From contig JAJVIQ010000003.1 of NCBI GenBank assembly GCA_022071965.1, positions 186,001 to 250,000 of the forward strand: a DNA stretch of 64,000 bases, written 5' to 3'. Made by a program: the position numbers and the translations under genes. The notes beneath the pieces are model-generated. The model made no database searches. It was not told the origin of the DNA and saw only the letters and a program-made list of their open reading frames with translations. Shown piece after piece: positions 33,061 to 41,901 of this stretch (position 1 is its first letter; the number at the start of each line of letters is the position of its first letter). The stretch is from Gammaproteobacteria bacterium. GTDB taxonomy: Bacteria > Pseudomonadota > Gammaproteobacteria > JAJPIJ01.

Positions 33061-34302
33061 CTAGACGTAGGCGTCGACGAGACCGACGCGCAGCGTACGG
33101 ATGGCGGGCGAGGTCACTTCCTCTTCGCCGCCGGCAGGCTCCTGGTTCCCGGCCGCGGCGCCGCCTGCGAACTGCTGCGCCTGTCCGTCTCGCCCCGGCG
33201 CGTGCTGGAACACGTTCGCGTCGGCGAGGTTCAGACCGGATTGCGAGAGCATTTCGCGCAGCCGCGGCATCGCGTCTTCGATCACCTGCCGCACCGCATG
33301 GTGCGCGGTGACGAACTGCGCGCTGACCTTGTCGTCCTGCAGGCTCATGCGCACCTCAATCGGCCCCAGTTCCGGGGGATTGATCGCCACGCTCACCTGC
33401 TGCAACCCGTCCCTGACCTGCCACGCCACGCGCGAGGCGAATGCCTCCTGCCAGTGCGGATGATTGATCGGCAGCGGGATGCTCGTGCTGGCCGCGGCCG
33501 TCGTCGGCGCCTGGCCGACCTGCGCAGTCGTGGTGGACCCCGCTGAGGTCTGCGCCAGCGCGAGAGCCGTGTCGAATCGAGTCGTCGCCGCGGCCGTGCG
33601 ATCGGCGGCGGCGCCGGTGTCGCCGGCGGCGATCGCCGCGAGCTCGGCGCCGTGGCCGGCGTCGCCCGTGGCCGCGGCATGCGGATGCACCTGCCCGATG
33701 GCGACGCCGATGCGAGCCGTGCTTCCGCTCGGCGCAGCCGCTGCCGGCCGGCCGCCGCCTTGGGCGACGGGTGCGTCGCTTCCCGTGAGCGCGGTCTCGA
33801 GGGTCGTCGGTACCCTGCCGATCGAGGCGTGCGAGGTGGCCGTGGCAGCCGTGTCGCGCACCGCCGCGGCGACGGCGAACGGCATCGAGCTGTTCGCGGC
33901 GGCAGCGGCCGCCGGCGCACCCGTGACCGGCAACGGCTCGGCCACGACGTTCAACGATGGCGGCAATTCGTTGCCGGCCTGCGGCGCAGCCTCGGCCGCC
34001 CGTGCATCGGAAGCCTGATTCACCTCCACCTCGCCCTGGGCCTTGCCGTCGCCGGTGGGCTGTGCCGTCTCCGTGCCGGGCCGGTTAGCGGCACCCTCGG
34101 TCCGCTTGCCCACGGGCCGCTCGTCTTCCGAGGCGGCATTTGCCTTTTCGGCCCGGGACTTGGCGGAAGTGTCGCGCAGGACCTCCGAGAACTCGCGACC
34201 GCGCGGTCCCGGTGCTGCGCTGCGGCCGGTGGACCCGGCTGTGGCGCGCGCGCCGGGCGCGTCGGACGGAGTAAGGGATGCGGCGTTGATGGCGGCAGGC
34301 AT
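33061..34302 (-). CDS. fliK: Flagellar hook-length control protein FliK
   Basis: This 413-residue protein has a long, low-complexity, alanine-rich secreted ruler region and a conserved C-terminal domain (HWQEAFASRVAWQVRDGLQQ, then VAINPPELGPIEVRMSLQDD). The latter is the FliK substrate-specificity switch that acts on FlhB when the hook is complete. The start at 34302 is favoured because a sigma-54 promoter at 34352-34367 would begin transcription near 34342, downstream of the alternative ATG at 34368. It follows fliJ in reading order but is separated from it by a gene on the other strand and has its own promoter. Confidence 0.87.
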   Translation of the reverse strand: MPAAINAASLTPSDAPGARATAGSTGRSAAPGPRGREFSEVLRDTSAKSRAEKANAASEDERPVGKRTEGAANRPGTETAQPTGDGKAQGEVEVNQASDARAAEAAPQAGNELPPSLNVVAEPLPVTGAPAAAAAANSSMPFAVAAAVRDTAATATSHASIGRVPTTLETALTGSDAPVAQGGGRPAAAAPSGSTARIGVAIGQVHPHAAATGDAGHGAELAAIAAGDTGAAADRTAAATTRFDTALALAQTSAGSTTTAQVGQAPTTAAASTSIPLPINHPHWQEAFASRVAWQVRDGLQQVSVAINPPELGPIEVRMSLQDDKVSAQFVTAHHAVRQVIEDAMPRLREMLSQSGLNLADANVFQHAPGRDGQAQQFAGGAAAGNQEPAGGEEEVTSPAIRTLRVGLVDAYV

Positions 34303-34351
34303 GTGATTGCGACGTCCTCGATGGCAACGGCGGGCTCTTGCAGCACCAGTC

Positions 34352-34367
34352 AGCAACCGGTGTGCCA
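34352..34367 (-). promoter_or_regulatory. Sigma-54 promoter of fliK
   Basis: The minus strand reads TGGCACA-CCGG-TTGCT, matching the sigma-54 consensus TGGCACG-N4-TTGCW at all but one position, with exact GG-N10-GC spacing. Transcription would start near 34342, 40 bases before the fliK ATG. FlrA or FlrC is the expected activator. Confidence 0.8.
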
Positions 34368-34466
34368 TGACTCCTTCAATCGGGATCGGCGCCCGGGCGA
34401 CCGGCCCGTGCACCGGCTGCAATCCCGGCACTTTCATCCGTCGGCGCGAAGCCTGGCGCCGAAAGC

Positions 34467-34493
34467 TAAACCTCCATGCAACACGGCCGAAAA
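34467..34493 (+). promoter_or_regulatory. Sigma-28 (FliA) promoter facing right, upstream of the 63-residue gene
   Basis: TAAA at 34467-34470 is followed after exactly 15 bases by GCCGAAAA (34486-34493), one mismatch from the FliA -10 consensus GCCGATAA. Its quality is close to that of the flagellin promoter in this window. Transcription would start near 34500, about 38 bases before the ATG at 34538. Confidence 0.75.
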
Positions 34494-34537
34494 CCTGATC
34501 GACAGGCGCGCCCCGTGTGGCGCGCGAGGAGGACGCC

Positions 34538-34729
34538 ATGAGCGCCACCATCATCGAGATGAACGCGTGGAGGCTGCGGGCCGACGCCAAGGAATACGTG
34601 CGCCGGTTCGTCGAGTACGGTTTCGAATGCGCGGCACTATGGTCCATGGACCACGTGCGCGAGGCCGATTCCGCCCGCTTCAGCTCTTACGTACGCGAAG
34701 AGATGCGCAAGTGCGGATTCGGCGGCTGA
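34538..34729 (+). CDS. Unknown 63-residue protein under FliA control, antisense within the fli cluster
   Basis: The product begins MSATIIEMNAWRLRADAKEY and ends EEMRKCGFGG; it is charged, tryptophan-containing, probably two or three helices, with cysteines near residues 31 and 59. It has no signal peptide or membrane helix. The ATG has a near-perfect ribosome site (GAGGAGG, five bases upstream) and a sigma-28 promoter 45 bases upstream. It sits on the plus strand between fliK and fliJ, both on the minus strand. It does not look like FlgM, FliT, a stator or a chemotaxis adaptor. I do not recognise it. Promoter, ribosome site and sensible composition together argue that it is a real late-class flagellar gene. 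Confidence 0.7.
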   Translation: MSATIIEMNAWRLRADAKEYVRRFVEYGFECAALWSMDHVREADSARFSSYVREEMRKCGFGG

Positions 34730-34832
34730 TGGCCGCGGGCCGAATGGTGGTCGTCGACGCATGACTACCGGCAGCCGGCGCCACGATCGCCGTCGCACCC
34801 CCGACCGCACCCTGCAATCCCCGGTTCGCCCC

Positions 34833-35270
34833 TCACCGCTTGCCGCCGTCCGACAACGGACGGAGATCGTCGATCTCCCGCTGCACCTTGCTCTCCGCCG
34901 CGCGCGCCTCCTCGCGACGGTAGCGATCGGCGATGTCGCCCAGCGCATCCTGCCTGCGCTTCTGCCCCTGCCACTGTTCGCGGTGCTGGTCGTTGACATT
35001 CTGCTTGTGCGCCAGCTGCTGCTGCAGCTGCGCGATGGCGATGTCGAGCCTGCTGACGAAGTTACGCAGCTCGCGCATCTGCGCCACGCCCATCGTCGTG
35101 CCGCTCACCAGCCGCGAGAGGTACTGCGAGCGGCCCGCCTGCAGTTGTGCGAGCTTCTGCGCGAGGTCGTCGACCTCGCGCCGGCTCGCCAGCAGGCGCT
35201 CCGCGGCCGCCCGTTCGGACTGCTCGGCGAGCCAAAGCACGGTCTTCATGCGCTTCCCCTTCCCGGCCAT
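34833..35270 (-). CDS. fliJ: Flagellar export chaperone/stalk protein FliJ
   Basis: This 145-residue protein is almost entirely a long coiled-coil hairpin rich in glutamine, arginine and glutamate (LAEQSERAAAERLLASRREV, then SRLDIAIAQLQQQLAHKQNV), as expected of FliJ, the central stalk that inserts into the FliI ATPase ring and contacts FlhA. It starts three bases after the fliI stop. An internal ATG at 35249 with a good ribosome site is possible, but homologues carry the extra N-terminal residues. Confidence 0.88.
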   Translation of the reverse strand: MAGKGKRMKTVLWLAEQSERAAAERLLASRREVDDLAQKLAQLQAGRSQYLSRLVSGTTMGVAQMRELRNFVSRLDIAIAQLQQQLAHKQNVNDQHREQWQGQKRRQDALGDIADRYRREEARAAESKVQREIDDLRPLSDGGKR

Positions 35271-35273
35271 CGG

Positions 35274-36638
35274 CTAGCCCGCCTTCGCGCCCTCGATGAG
35301 AGCCCGCAACTGCGCCAGCGTCTCCGGCATGGGGACCTTCTCGCGCATGTCCTGCCGCAGGAATGCCCGCATCCGCGGCAGCAGTGCGATGGCGCGATCG
35401 AGGTCCGGATTCGAGCCGGACTTGTAGGCGCCGACGCTGATGAGGTCCCGGTTCTGCTCGTGCAGCGACCAAAGGTGGCGGAAGGCGCGCGCGTCGGCCT
35501 CGTGCTCGGGGACGACGACCTGGTGCATGACGCGGCTGATCGAGGCATCCAGATCGATGGCGGGGAAGTGTCCCGACTCCGCCAGCCGCCGCGCGAGGAT
35601 GATGTGCCCGTCGAGGATGGCGCGCGCAGCCTCCGCCACGGGATCGCCCGAGTCCTCGCCGTCCGTCAGCACGGTATAGAACGCGGTGATCGAGCCCCCG
35701 TTCATGCCGCCCGGTCCGGCGCGCTCGGCCAGCGCCGGCAGGCGCGCGAACACCGACGGGGGGAAGCCCCGCGTCGCGGGTGGCTCGCCGATCGTGAGCG
35801 CGATCTCCCGCAGCGCCTGCGCGTAGCGCGTCAGCGAATCCATGAGCAGCAGCACGCGCTTGCCCTGATCGCGAAAGTACTCGGCGATCGCGGTGGCCAC
35901 GGAAGCGCCGTGCACGCGCATCAGCGGCGGCATGTCCGCAGGCGTGGCCACGACCACCGAGCGCCTCAGCCCCTCCTCGCCGAGGCTCTCCTCGATGAAC
36001 TCCTTCACCTCGCGGCCGCGCTCGCCGATGAGACCGACCACGATCACGTCCGCGGTGGTGAACCGCGTCATCATGCCGAGCAGTATCGACTTGCCGACGC
36101 CGGCCGGCGCGAACAGGCCGAGACGCTGCCCGCCGCCGACGGTGAGCAGCGCATTGATGGCGCGCACGCCTACGTCGAGCGGCTGCCTGATGGGCGTGCG
36201 GCTTAGCGGATTGATCATCGTGCCGTTCAGCGGCACGCGCTCCTCCGCGCGCGGCAGGCGCCTGCCATCCAGCGGCCGCCCCGCGCCGTCGATGATGCGC
36301 CCGAGCAGGTGCTCGCCGACCGCCACGTCGCCGGCGCGCCCGATCGGCACGACGCGCGCGTTCGGTGCCAGGCCGTCCGGCGAGCCGGTCGGCATCAGGA
36401 ACAGCCGCTCGCCGGCGAAGCCCACCACCTCGGCCTCCACCGGCGCGCCGCCGCGGCTGGCCACGCGGCAGCGATCCCCGATCGCCGACTGGCAGCCCAC
36501 CGCCTCCAGGGTCAGGCCGACCATGCGTGTCAGCTTGCCCTCGACGACCGGCTTCCACTGCGCCCTGCGCAACCGCTCGTTGTGCTGCCGGAGCTTGTCC
36601 GCCCACACGGACTGGCGCCCGGTTTGCGCGTCACTCAT
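35274..36638 (-). CDS. fliI: Flagellum-specific ATPase FliI
   Basis: This 454-residue ATPase is related to the F1 beta subunit and energises flagellar type III export. The Walker A motif is FAPAGVGKS, followed by VIVVGLIGERGREVKEFIEE with the catalytic glutamate, Walker B RVLLLMDSLTRYA, and PPATRGFPPSVFARLPALAE. It overlaps the end of fliH by eight bases. Length and order within the fliEFGHIJ operon are standard. Confidence 0.96.
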   Translation of the reverse strand: MSDAQTGRQSVWADKLRQHNERLRRAQWKPVVEGKLTRMVGLTLEAVGCQSAIGDRCRVASRGGAPVEAEVVGFAGERLFLMPTGSPDGLAPNARVVPIGRAGDVAVGEHLLGRIIDGAGRPLDGRRLPRAEERVPLNGTMINPLSRTPIRQPLDVGVRAINALLTVGGGQRLGLFAPAGVGKSILLGMMTRFTTADVIVVGLIGERGREVKEFIEESLGEEGLRRSVVVATPADMPPLMRVHGASVATAIAEYFRDQGKRVLLLMDSLTRYAQALREIALTIGEPPATRGFPPSVFARLPALAERAGPGGMNGGSITAFYTVLTDGEDSGDPVAEAARAILDGHIILARRLAESGHFPAIDLDASISRVMHQVVVPEHEADARAFRHLWSLHEQNRDLISVGAYKSGSNPDLDRAIALLPRMRAFLRQDMREKVPMPETLAQLRALIEGAKAG

Positions 36639-37305
36639 TCTGATCGTTCTCGCGCAGACTGCCGAAGCACTGCGCGATGGTGGCGTTCAGGCGCGCCTCC
36701 ACCGTCGCGTCGATGAACGAGGTCGCCGTCTCGATGAGGCAGCCGCCGCGCGAGATCAGGGGGTCCTCCTCCAGCGAGTAGGCCTCCTGGGCTTCTCCGA
36801 GCGAGAAGGCCTGGCGGACGATCTCGACGTCCTCGGGATTGAGGTGGATGCGCGGATGACGCGAGGCGATGGGAAGGCTCGCCACGGCCTCGCGCACGAC
36901 GGCGACGACCTCGCCGTGGCTGGTCTTCAGTTCGCGCCGGATGAGCTGGCGGGCGATGAGCACCACCATGTCCACCAGCGTTCGCTCGAGTTCATCGTCC
37001 AGCCGCTCGATCGGCGCGGCGATGGCGCTCAGCATGGATGCCAGCGCCTTCAGCTTCGGCTGGTACTTCGCGTCGAACTGCTGGACAACCTCGCGCTGAC
37101 CGGCCTCGCGTCCCTCGCGCCGGCCGAGTGCGAAACCCTCCTCGTAGGCGTGCTTCTGTATCGACTGCAGATCCGAGGCGGTCAGCGGGCGCACCGCCTG
37201 ACGATGCACGCCGGTGTGGATATCGCCGTCGACGGACGGGAGATCGTAGCGCTGGATCCCTGTGACCTGATCGCGGCTGAGGATGCGGGGCGGACGCGCG
37301 GACAT
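36631..37305 (-). CDS. fliH: Flagellar assembly protein FliH
   Basis: This 224-residue protein is the dimeric regulator of FliI. It has a variable N-terminus, a glycine/glutamine heptad region (EEGFALGRREGREAGQREVV, the classical GxxxG-rich part) and a conserved C-terminal domain (IARQLIRRELKTSHGEVVAV, then VASLPIASRHPRIHLNPEDV). FliH docks the ATPase complex to the C-ring. It begins 12 bases after fliG. Confidence 0.93.
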   Translation of the reverse strand: MSARPPRILSRDQVTGIQRYDLPSVDGDIHTGVHRQAVRPLTASDLQSIQKHAYEEGFALGRREGREAGQREVVQQFDAKYQPKLKALASMLSAIAAPIERLDDELERTLVDMVVLIARQLIRRELKTSHGEVVAVVREAVASLPIASRHPRIHLNPEDVEIVRQAFSLGEAQEAYSLEEDPLISRGGCLIETATSFIDATVEARLNATIAQCFGSLRENDQNE

Positions 37306-37317
37306 GGCGGTTGGCGG

Positions 37318-38325
37318 CTAGACCATCTGCTCGCCGGCCCCGGCCAGTACAATCTGGCCCTCGTCGGCGAGGCGACGCGCGATCGTGATGATCTCCTTCT
37401 GTGCGGTCTCGACGTCCGAAAGCTTCACCGGCCCGCGCGCCTCCAGATCCTCGCGCAGCATCTCGGCCGCACGCTGCGACATGTTCGAGAGTATCTTCTG
37501 CTTGATGCCGTCCTCGGCGCCCTTCAGCGCGAGCACCAGAGTCTCGCTGGAGATCTCGCGCAACAGCGTCTGTATGCCCCGGTTGTCGACCTCCACGAGG
37601 TCGTCGAAGACGAACATGAGGTCCTGTATCGACTGGCAGAGATCGGCGTCGGCGTCCTTCATCGCATCCATGACCTTGTTGCCGACGCTGCCGTCGACGA
37701 AGTTCAGGATGTTGGCCGCGCACTTCACGCCGCCGATGCTGGACGACTTCAGCCCGCTGCCGCCGCCCTTAAGTTGCCGCTCCAGGATGTCGTTCAGCTC
37801 CTGCATCGCCGAGGGCTGCACCCCGTTCAGCGTCGCCACCCGCAGGACGAGATCGCTGCGCAGCTTCTCCGGGAATTCCTGCAGCACTGCCGCGGCCTGG
37901 TCGCTCTCCAGGTAGGAAAGCACGATGGCGATGATCTGCGGATGCTCCAGCCGGATGAGCTCGGCGACCGCGCGCGGGTCCATCCACTTCAGCGACTCCA
38001 GGCCCTTGGTGTTGCCGCCGAGCAGGATGCGGTCGATCATGGTCGCCGCCTTCTCCTCGCCCAGGGCGTTCACGAGCACGCTGCGGATGTATTCATCTGA
38101 GCCGACTCCGAGCGAGGTCTGGTTGTGCAGACCGTTGACGAAGTCGGCCATCGTCGCGGTGACCGACTCCTTGGACACGTTCTGCAGCGAGGCCATGGCG
38201 ATGCCGATCTTCTGCACCTCCTTCGGCCCCATGTGCTTGAGAATCTGGGCCGCTGCCTGTTCGCCCATGGTCATGAGCAGCACGGCCGCCTTCTCGACGC
38301 CGTTCAGTCTGGTCGTCTCGGCCAT
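37318..38325 (-). CDS. fliG: Flagellar rotor switch protein FliG
   Basis: This 335-residue protein shows the three FliG domains: KAAVLLMTMGEQAAAQILKH (N-terminal, binds FliF), the EHPQ motif in IRLEHPQIIAIVLSYL (middle, binds FliM), and the C-terminal torque helix (LMFVFDDLVEVDNRGIQTLL). The charged residues of the torque helix interact with MotA. The gene lies ten bases after fliF. Length and motifs are fully normal. Confidence 0.96.
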   Translation of the reverse strand: MAETTRLNGVEKAAVLLMTMGEQAAAQILKHMGPKEVQKIGIAMASLQNVSKESVTATMADFVNGLHNQTSLGVGSDEYIRSVLVNALGEEKAATMIDRILLGGNTKGLESLKWMDPRAVAELIRLEHPQIIAIVLSYLESDQAAAVLQEFPEKLRSDLVLRVATLNGVQPSAMQELNDILERQLKGGGSGLKSSSIGGVKCAANILNFVDGSVGNKVMDAMKDADADLCQSIQDLMFVFDDLVEVDNRGIQTLLREISSETLVLALKGAEDGIKQKILSNMSQRAAEMLREDLEARGPVKLSDVETAQKEIITIARRLADEGQIVLAGAGEQMV

Positions 38326-38335
38326 GGGCGATCGA

Positions 38336-40000
38336 TCAGTCCGCGTTGACCCAGCCCCTGACGACCTGCGCCGCCAGCTTGGGGTCCTGTGATGCCAGCG
38401 CCTTCACCCGATCGAGCTCCGATTGATCGCGGGGCGGGGCAAGCTGGGCTACCGGACCGGCCCCGCCTGGCAGCGTGGCGCCCGCGCCGGCTGGCAGTGA
38501 CAGCGAGCCGTCTGCGTTCATCACCGGCTCGGTGCCGCCCGGCACCACGACCTCGCGACGCATGAGCGCGCGGATCGCCGGCCGGATGACGCCGAAGGCG
38601 ACGATCAGCGCGAACAATCCACCCAGGACCTGCTTGCCGAGATCGATCACCCAGGCCTGCTTCCAGATGGGCGGCTCGGGCAGCGGCTCGACCTTGGGCG
38701 GCAGGGTGAAGTCGGCGTTGGTCACGTTGACGGTATCGCCGCGCGTGGCGTCGAACCCGACCGCCTCCTTGACCAGCGCGGTCATGCGCTCGATCTCCTC
38801 CTTGGTGAGCGGTGTCTTCGTGATCTTCCCGTTCTTGCCCACTTTGGTCCTGTTGTCGACCAGAACGGCGACCGACAGCCGGCGCACGGAGCCGGCCGAG
38901 AGGCGGCTGTGGCTGATGGTGCGATCGACCTCGAAATTGCGCGTCGCCTGCTTGCGATTGCTCTGCGGCCCGGTACTGGCCGCTGCAGCCGCCGTTGCGC
39001 CCGCCGCCGCGGCGGCACCCGGATCCGCGGCGGTGGTCTCGGGCGCGGCGCCGGCCCCCGGCGGCTGGTTGCTGAGCGCGCCCGGCACCCCACCCTCGAT
39101 GCCGCCGGCGCGGTTCTCCTCCAGCGTCTGCTCACTGCGCACGCTCTGCGAGTCGGGATTGAAGCTCTCACTGGTCTGTTCGGTCGCGGTGAAGTCGACC
39201 TCGGCGGCCACCGTCGCCTTCACACCGTCGCTGCCGACCAGCGGCGAGAGGATGTCCTCGACCCTGCGAGCGAAGGTCTCCTCGAGCTTGCGCGTGTACT
39301 GAAAGCGGTGTGCCGCCTCGCGCATCTGCTCGGGACCCTGGGAACCGGTAAGAAGGCGCCCCTGCTGATCGATGACCGTGACCGCGGACATCTTCAGATT
39401 CGGCACGCTCGCCGACACCATGTGCGCGATGGCATCGACCTGTCCTTCCTCCAGCACGCGGCCCGGGTAGAGATCGATGAGCACCGAGGCACTCGGATCC
39501 TTCCTGTCGCGGGCGAATACCGAGGGCTTCGGTATGGCGAGGTGCACGCGTGCGCTGCGCACGTTCGACAGTCTGCCGATCGAACGGGCGAGTTCCTCCT
39601 CCAGTGCGCGCTGGAACCGCGCTAGCTCCGCGGCCTGGCTGTTGCCGAACGGACTGGATTCGTTATCGAGGACCTCGAACCCCATGCTCGCGCTCTTGGG
39701 AAGCCCGGCCGCGGCCAGCTTCAGGCGCGCATCGTAGACCTGATCCGCCGGCACCATGATCGCGCCGCTGGCGTTGTCGACCTTGAAGCGGATGTCCGCC
39801 GCCTGCAGCGCATCCATCACCTGCGTGAGATCGCGATCGGACAGGCTCGAGTACAGCATCCCATAGCTCGGGGTACGCGACCACAACACCACGGCAACGC
39901 CCAATGCCACTGCCGCGGCGATGCCCACCATCACGCCAACCTGGCGCAGCCAGGACAACTGCCCGTTGGCCGGCACCAGCAGTGTGGTCTGTTCCGCCAT
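38336..40000 (-). CDS. fliF: Flagellar MS-ring protein FliF
   Basis: This 554-residue protein forms the membrane ring at the base of the flagellum. It has a first membrane helix (VGVMVGIAAAVALGVAVVLW), ring-building motifs (GLPKSASMGFEVLD, FQRALEEELARSIGRLSNV, VHLAIPKPSVFARD), a low-complexity alanine/proline loop, a second membrane helix (LGGLFALIVAFGVIRPAIRA) and a C-terminal FliG-binding tail. I start at ATG 40000 with GGAG upstream instead of the TTG 18 bases earlier. Confidence 0.95.
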   Translation of the reverse strand: MAEQTTLLVPANGQLSWLRQVGVMVGIAAAVALGVAVVLWSRTPSYGMLYSSLSDRDLTQVMDALQAADIRFKVDNASGAIMVPADQVYDARLKLAAAGLPKSASMGFEVLDNESSPFGNSQAAELARFQRALEEELARSIGRLSNVRSARVHLAIPKPSVFARDRKDPSASVLIDLYPGRVLEEGQVDAIAHMVSASVPNLKMSAVTVIDQQGRLLTGSQGPEQMREAAHRFQYTRKLEETFARRVEDILSPLVGSDGVKATVAAEVDFTATEQTSESFNPDSQSVRSEQTLEENRAGGIEGGVPGALSNQPPGAGAAPETTAADPGAAAAAGATAAAAASTGPQSNRKQATRNFEVDRTISHSRLSAGSVRRLSVAVLVDNRTKVGKNGKITKTPLTKEEIERMTALVKEAVGFDATRGDTVNVTNADFTLPPKVEPLPEPPIWKQAWVIDLGKQVLGGLFALIVAFGVIRPAIRALMRREVVVPGGTEPVMNADGSLSLPAGAGATLPGGAGPVAQLAPPRDQSELDRVKALASQDPKLAAQVVRGWVNAD

Positions 40001-40067
40001 CTGTTCTCCGCTCCCCAAGTCCGTCCGTACGTGCTCGCCGCCGTATATCGCGCGCGGGCCGCGCGAT

Positions 40068-40400
40068 CTAGACCTGCATGTTCATGATTTCCTGATAGGC
40101 GGCAACGACCTTGTTGCGAACCTGCAGGACCGTCTGGAATCCAAGGCTCGCCTTCTGCATGGCCAGCATCACGTCGGCGATATCCGCGTCGGTGGCCCCG
40201 ACCTCCGCCGCCGTGGACATCTCGATGGCGCGTTGTTGCGCGCTGTTGACCTGTTCGATCGCCTGCCTGAACATCGTGCCGAAACCGCCGCCGGCCTGAC
40301 CTGTCTGCGGCACTGCGGGCGCTGAATGCAGGCCCTCGGCGCGTGCCGCCATCGCGCGCATCTGCAACAGCACGGAGTTCATGTCGATACCGGATGTCAT
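40068..40400 (-). CDS. fliE: Flagellar hook-basal body protein FliE
   Basis: This 110-residue protein joins the MS ring to the rod. The C-terminus is the FliE signature: DIADVMLAMQKASLGFQTVL followed by QVRNKVVAAYQEIMNMQV. The central part FGTMFRQAIEQVNSAQQRA is also typical. It is the first gene of the fliEFGHIJ run and begins 50 bases after flrC. No separate sigma-54 element is visible in that gap, so transcription may continue from flrBC or start inside flrC. Confidence 0.93.
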   Translation of the reverse strand: MTSGIDMNSVLLQMRAMAARAEGLHSAPAVPQTGQAGGGFGTMFRQAIEQVNSAQQRAIEMSTAAEVGATDADIADVMLAMQKASLGFQTVLQVRNKVVAAYQEIMNMQV

Positions 40401-40449
40401 GAATCCCAGTCTCCTGAACGCTCTGTCCGAATTCCTGATCCGCCCGGGG

Positions 40450-41835
40450 TCACCGCAATGGCACGCTGAGGCCGTCTTCCCGCATGCGCGCCAGCTTGTA
40501 GCGCAGCGTGCGTTCGCTGATCCCGAGTCTGGCCGCGGCCGTCTTGCGACTGCCGCGGGATTGCTGCAACGCATCCATGATGATCTTGCGCTCGCGATCG
40601 CGCAGGTCGCCGGCCAGCGAGTCGTTCTCGCCGTCGGCGTCGTCCACGGTCGCAGCGGCCGGCGCCTCGATCGTGGCGGTCGCCGGCATCGTCACCATCG
40701 CGCCACGCTGCTCGAGGCGTATGTCGCGCGCCTCGACCTGCCTGCCGTCGTGCACGATGAGGGCTCGCTGCATGACGTTGTCCAGTTCCCGCACATTGCC
40801 CGGCCAGCCGTAGGACTGCAGCAGTTCGCAGGCCTCGGGCGAGAGCGCCGGGCAGTCGACGCCGGTGCGCGCCGCGGCGCGTGCCAGCAGAAAATCCGCC
40901 AGCGGCACGATGTCCTCGCGGCGTTCGCGCAGCGCCGGCACGTGGATCGGAAATACGTTCAGCCGGTAGAACAGATCCTCGCGGAAGTGCCCGACGTCGA
41001 CCGCCGTGCGCAGGTCGCGGTTGGTGGTAGCGATGACGCGCACGTCCAGATCGGTGACCTTGTTGCTGCCGAGACGCTCGACCTGCCGCTCCTGCAGCAC
41101 GCGCAGCAGCTTGGCCTGCAGCGGCAGCGACATCTCCGAAATCTCGTCCAGCAGGATGGATCCGCCCTGCGCCTGTTCGAACTTGCCGGGACTGGGCTTG
41201 TAGGCGCCGGTGAAGGCGCCCTTCTCGTAGCCGAACAGGATCGCCTCCAGCATGTTCTCCGGGATGGCCGCGCAATTCAGCGCGATCGCCGGTCCCTTGC
41301 TGCGCGGGGAGTTCTCGTGCAGGTAGCGGAACATGACCTCCTTGCCGACGCCGCTCTCGCCCGTCAGCAGCACGGTGGCGTCGCTTTGCGCCACGCGGCG
41401 CGTGAGCCTGACGACGTCCTTCATGACCGGATCGACCGCCACCATTCCGCCGTCGCTGGTGGCAGCGCTGGCGGAGACGGAAAGCAGATCGGACACCTTG
41501 GCGGCGAGCACCTCGGCATCGAACGGCTTGACGAGATAATCCGAGGCACCGTCGCGCATCGCCTGCACCGCGCTGGGAATCGTGCCGTAGGCGGTCATGA
41601 GCAGCACCGGCAGCGAGGCGTCTCGCGCCTTCACATGCGTCAGGAGTGTGTGACCGTCCATCGGGCGCATCTGTATGTCGCTGACGACGAGGTCGAACTG
41701 CTGTTCGCCGAGCGCCGCCAGCGCGGCATGGCCGTCGGCCGCGCCGAATACCTCGTGGCCCGCGAGCTCCAGCGTCATCGACAGGGCCTCGCGCAACGCG
41801 TTGTCATCCTCGACGACGAGAATCCTCGCACTCAT
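40450..41835 (-). CDS. flrC: Sigma-54-dependent flagellar response regulator FlrC/FleR
   Basis: This 461-residue NtrC-type activator has a receiver domain (phospho-acceptor Asp53 in VVSDIQMRPMDG), an AAA+ domain with LLTGESGVGKE, the sigma-54-contacting GAFTGA loop and ILLDEISEMSLPLQAKLLRV, and a Fis-type C-terminal helix-turn-helix (SRKTAAARLGISERTLRYKL). With FlrB it switches on the middle flagellar genes. ATG 41835 has GAGG eight bases upstream. It follows flrB closely. Confidence 0.93.
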   Translation of the reverse strand: MSARILVVEDDNALREALSMTLELAGHEVFGAADGHAALAALGEQQFDLVVSDIQMRPMDGHTLLTHVKARDASLPVLLMTAYGTIPSAVQAMRDGASDYLVKPFDAEVLAAKVSDLLSVSASAATSDGGMVAVDPVMKDVVRLTRRVAQSDATVLLTGESGVGKEVMFRYLHENSPRSKGPAIALNCAAIPENMLEAILFGYEKGAFTGAYKPSPGKFEQAQGGSILLDEISEMSLPLQAKLLRVLQERQVERLGSNKVTDLDVRVIATTNRDLRTAVDVGHFREDLFYRLNVFPIHVPALRERREDIVPLADFLLARAAARTGVDCPALSPEACELLQSYGWPGNVRELDNVMQRALIVHDGRQVEARDIRLEQRGAMVTMPATATIEAPAAATVDDADGENDSLAGDLRDRERKIIMDALQQSRGSRKTAAARLGISERTLRYKLARMREDGLSVPLR

Positions 41836-41901
41836 GACGTCAACCTCGGCTCGCTCCGGCCCCCGCCGCTCGCGGGCATGCACGTGTCCATGGTCATCGG
41901 G

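Noticed and set aside
40401-40460. Possible sigma-54 promoter before fliE
   Set aside because: A TGGCACG word occurs near 40459 but on the plus strand, pointing away from fliE.
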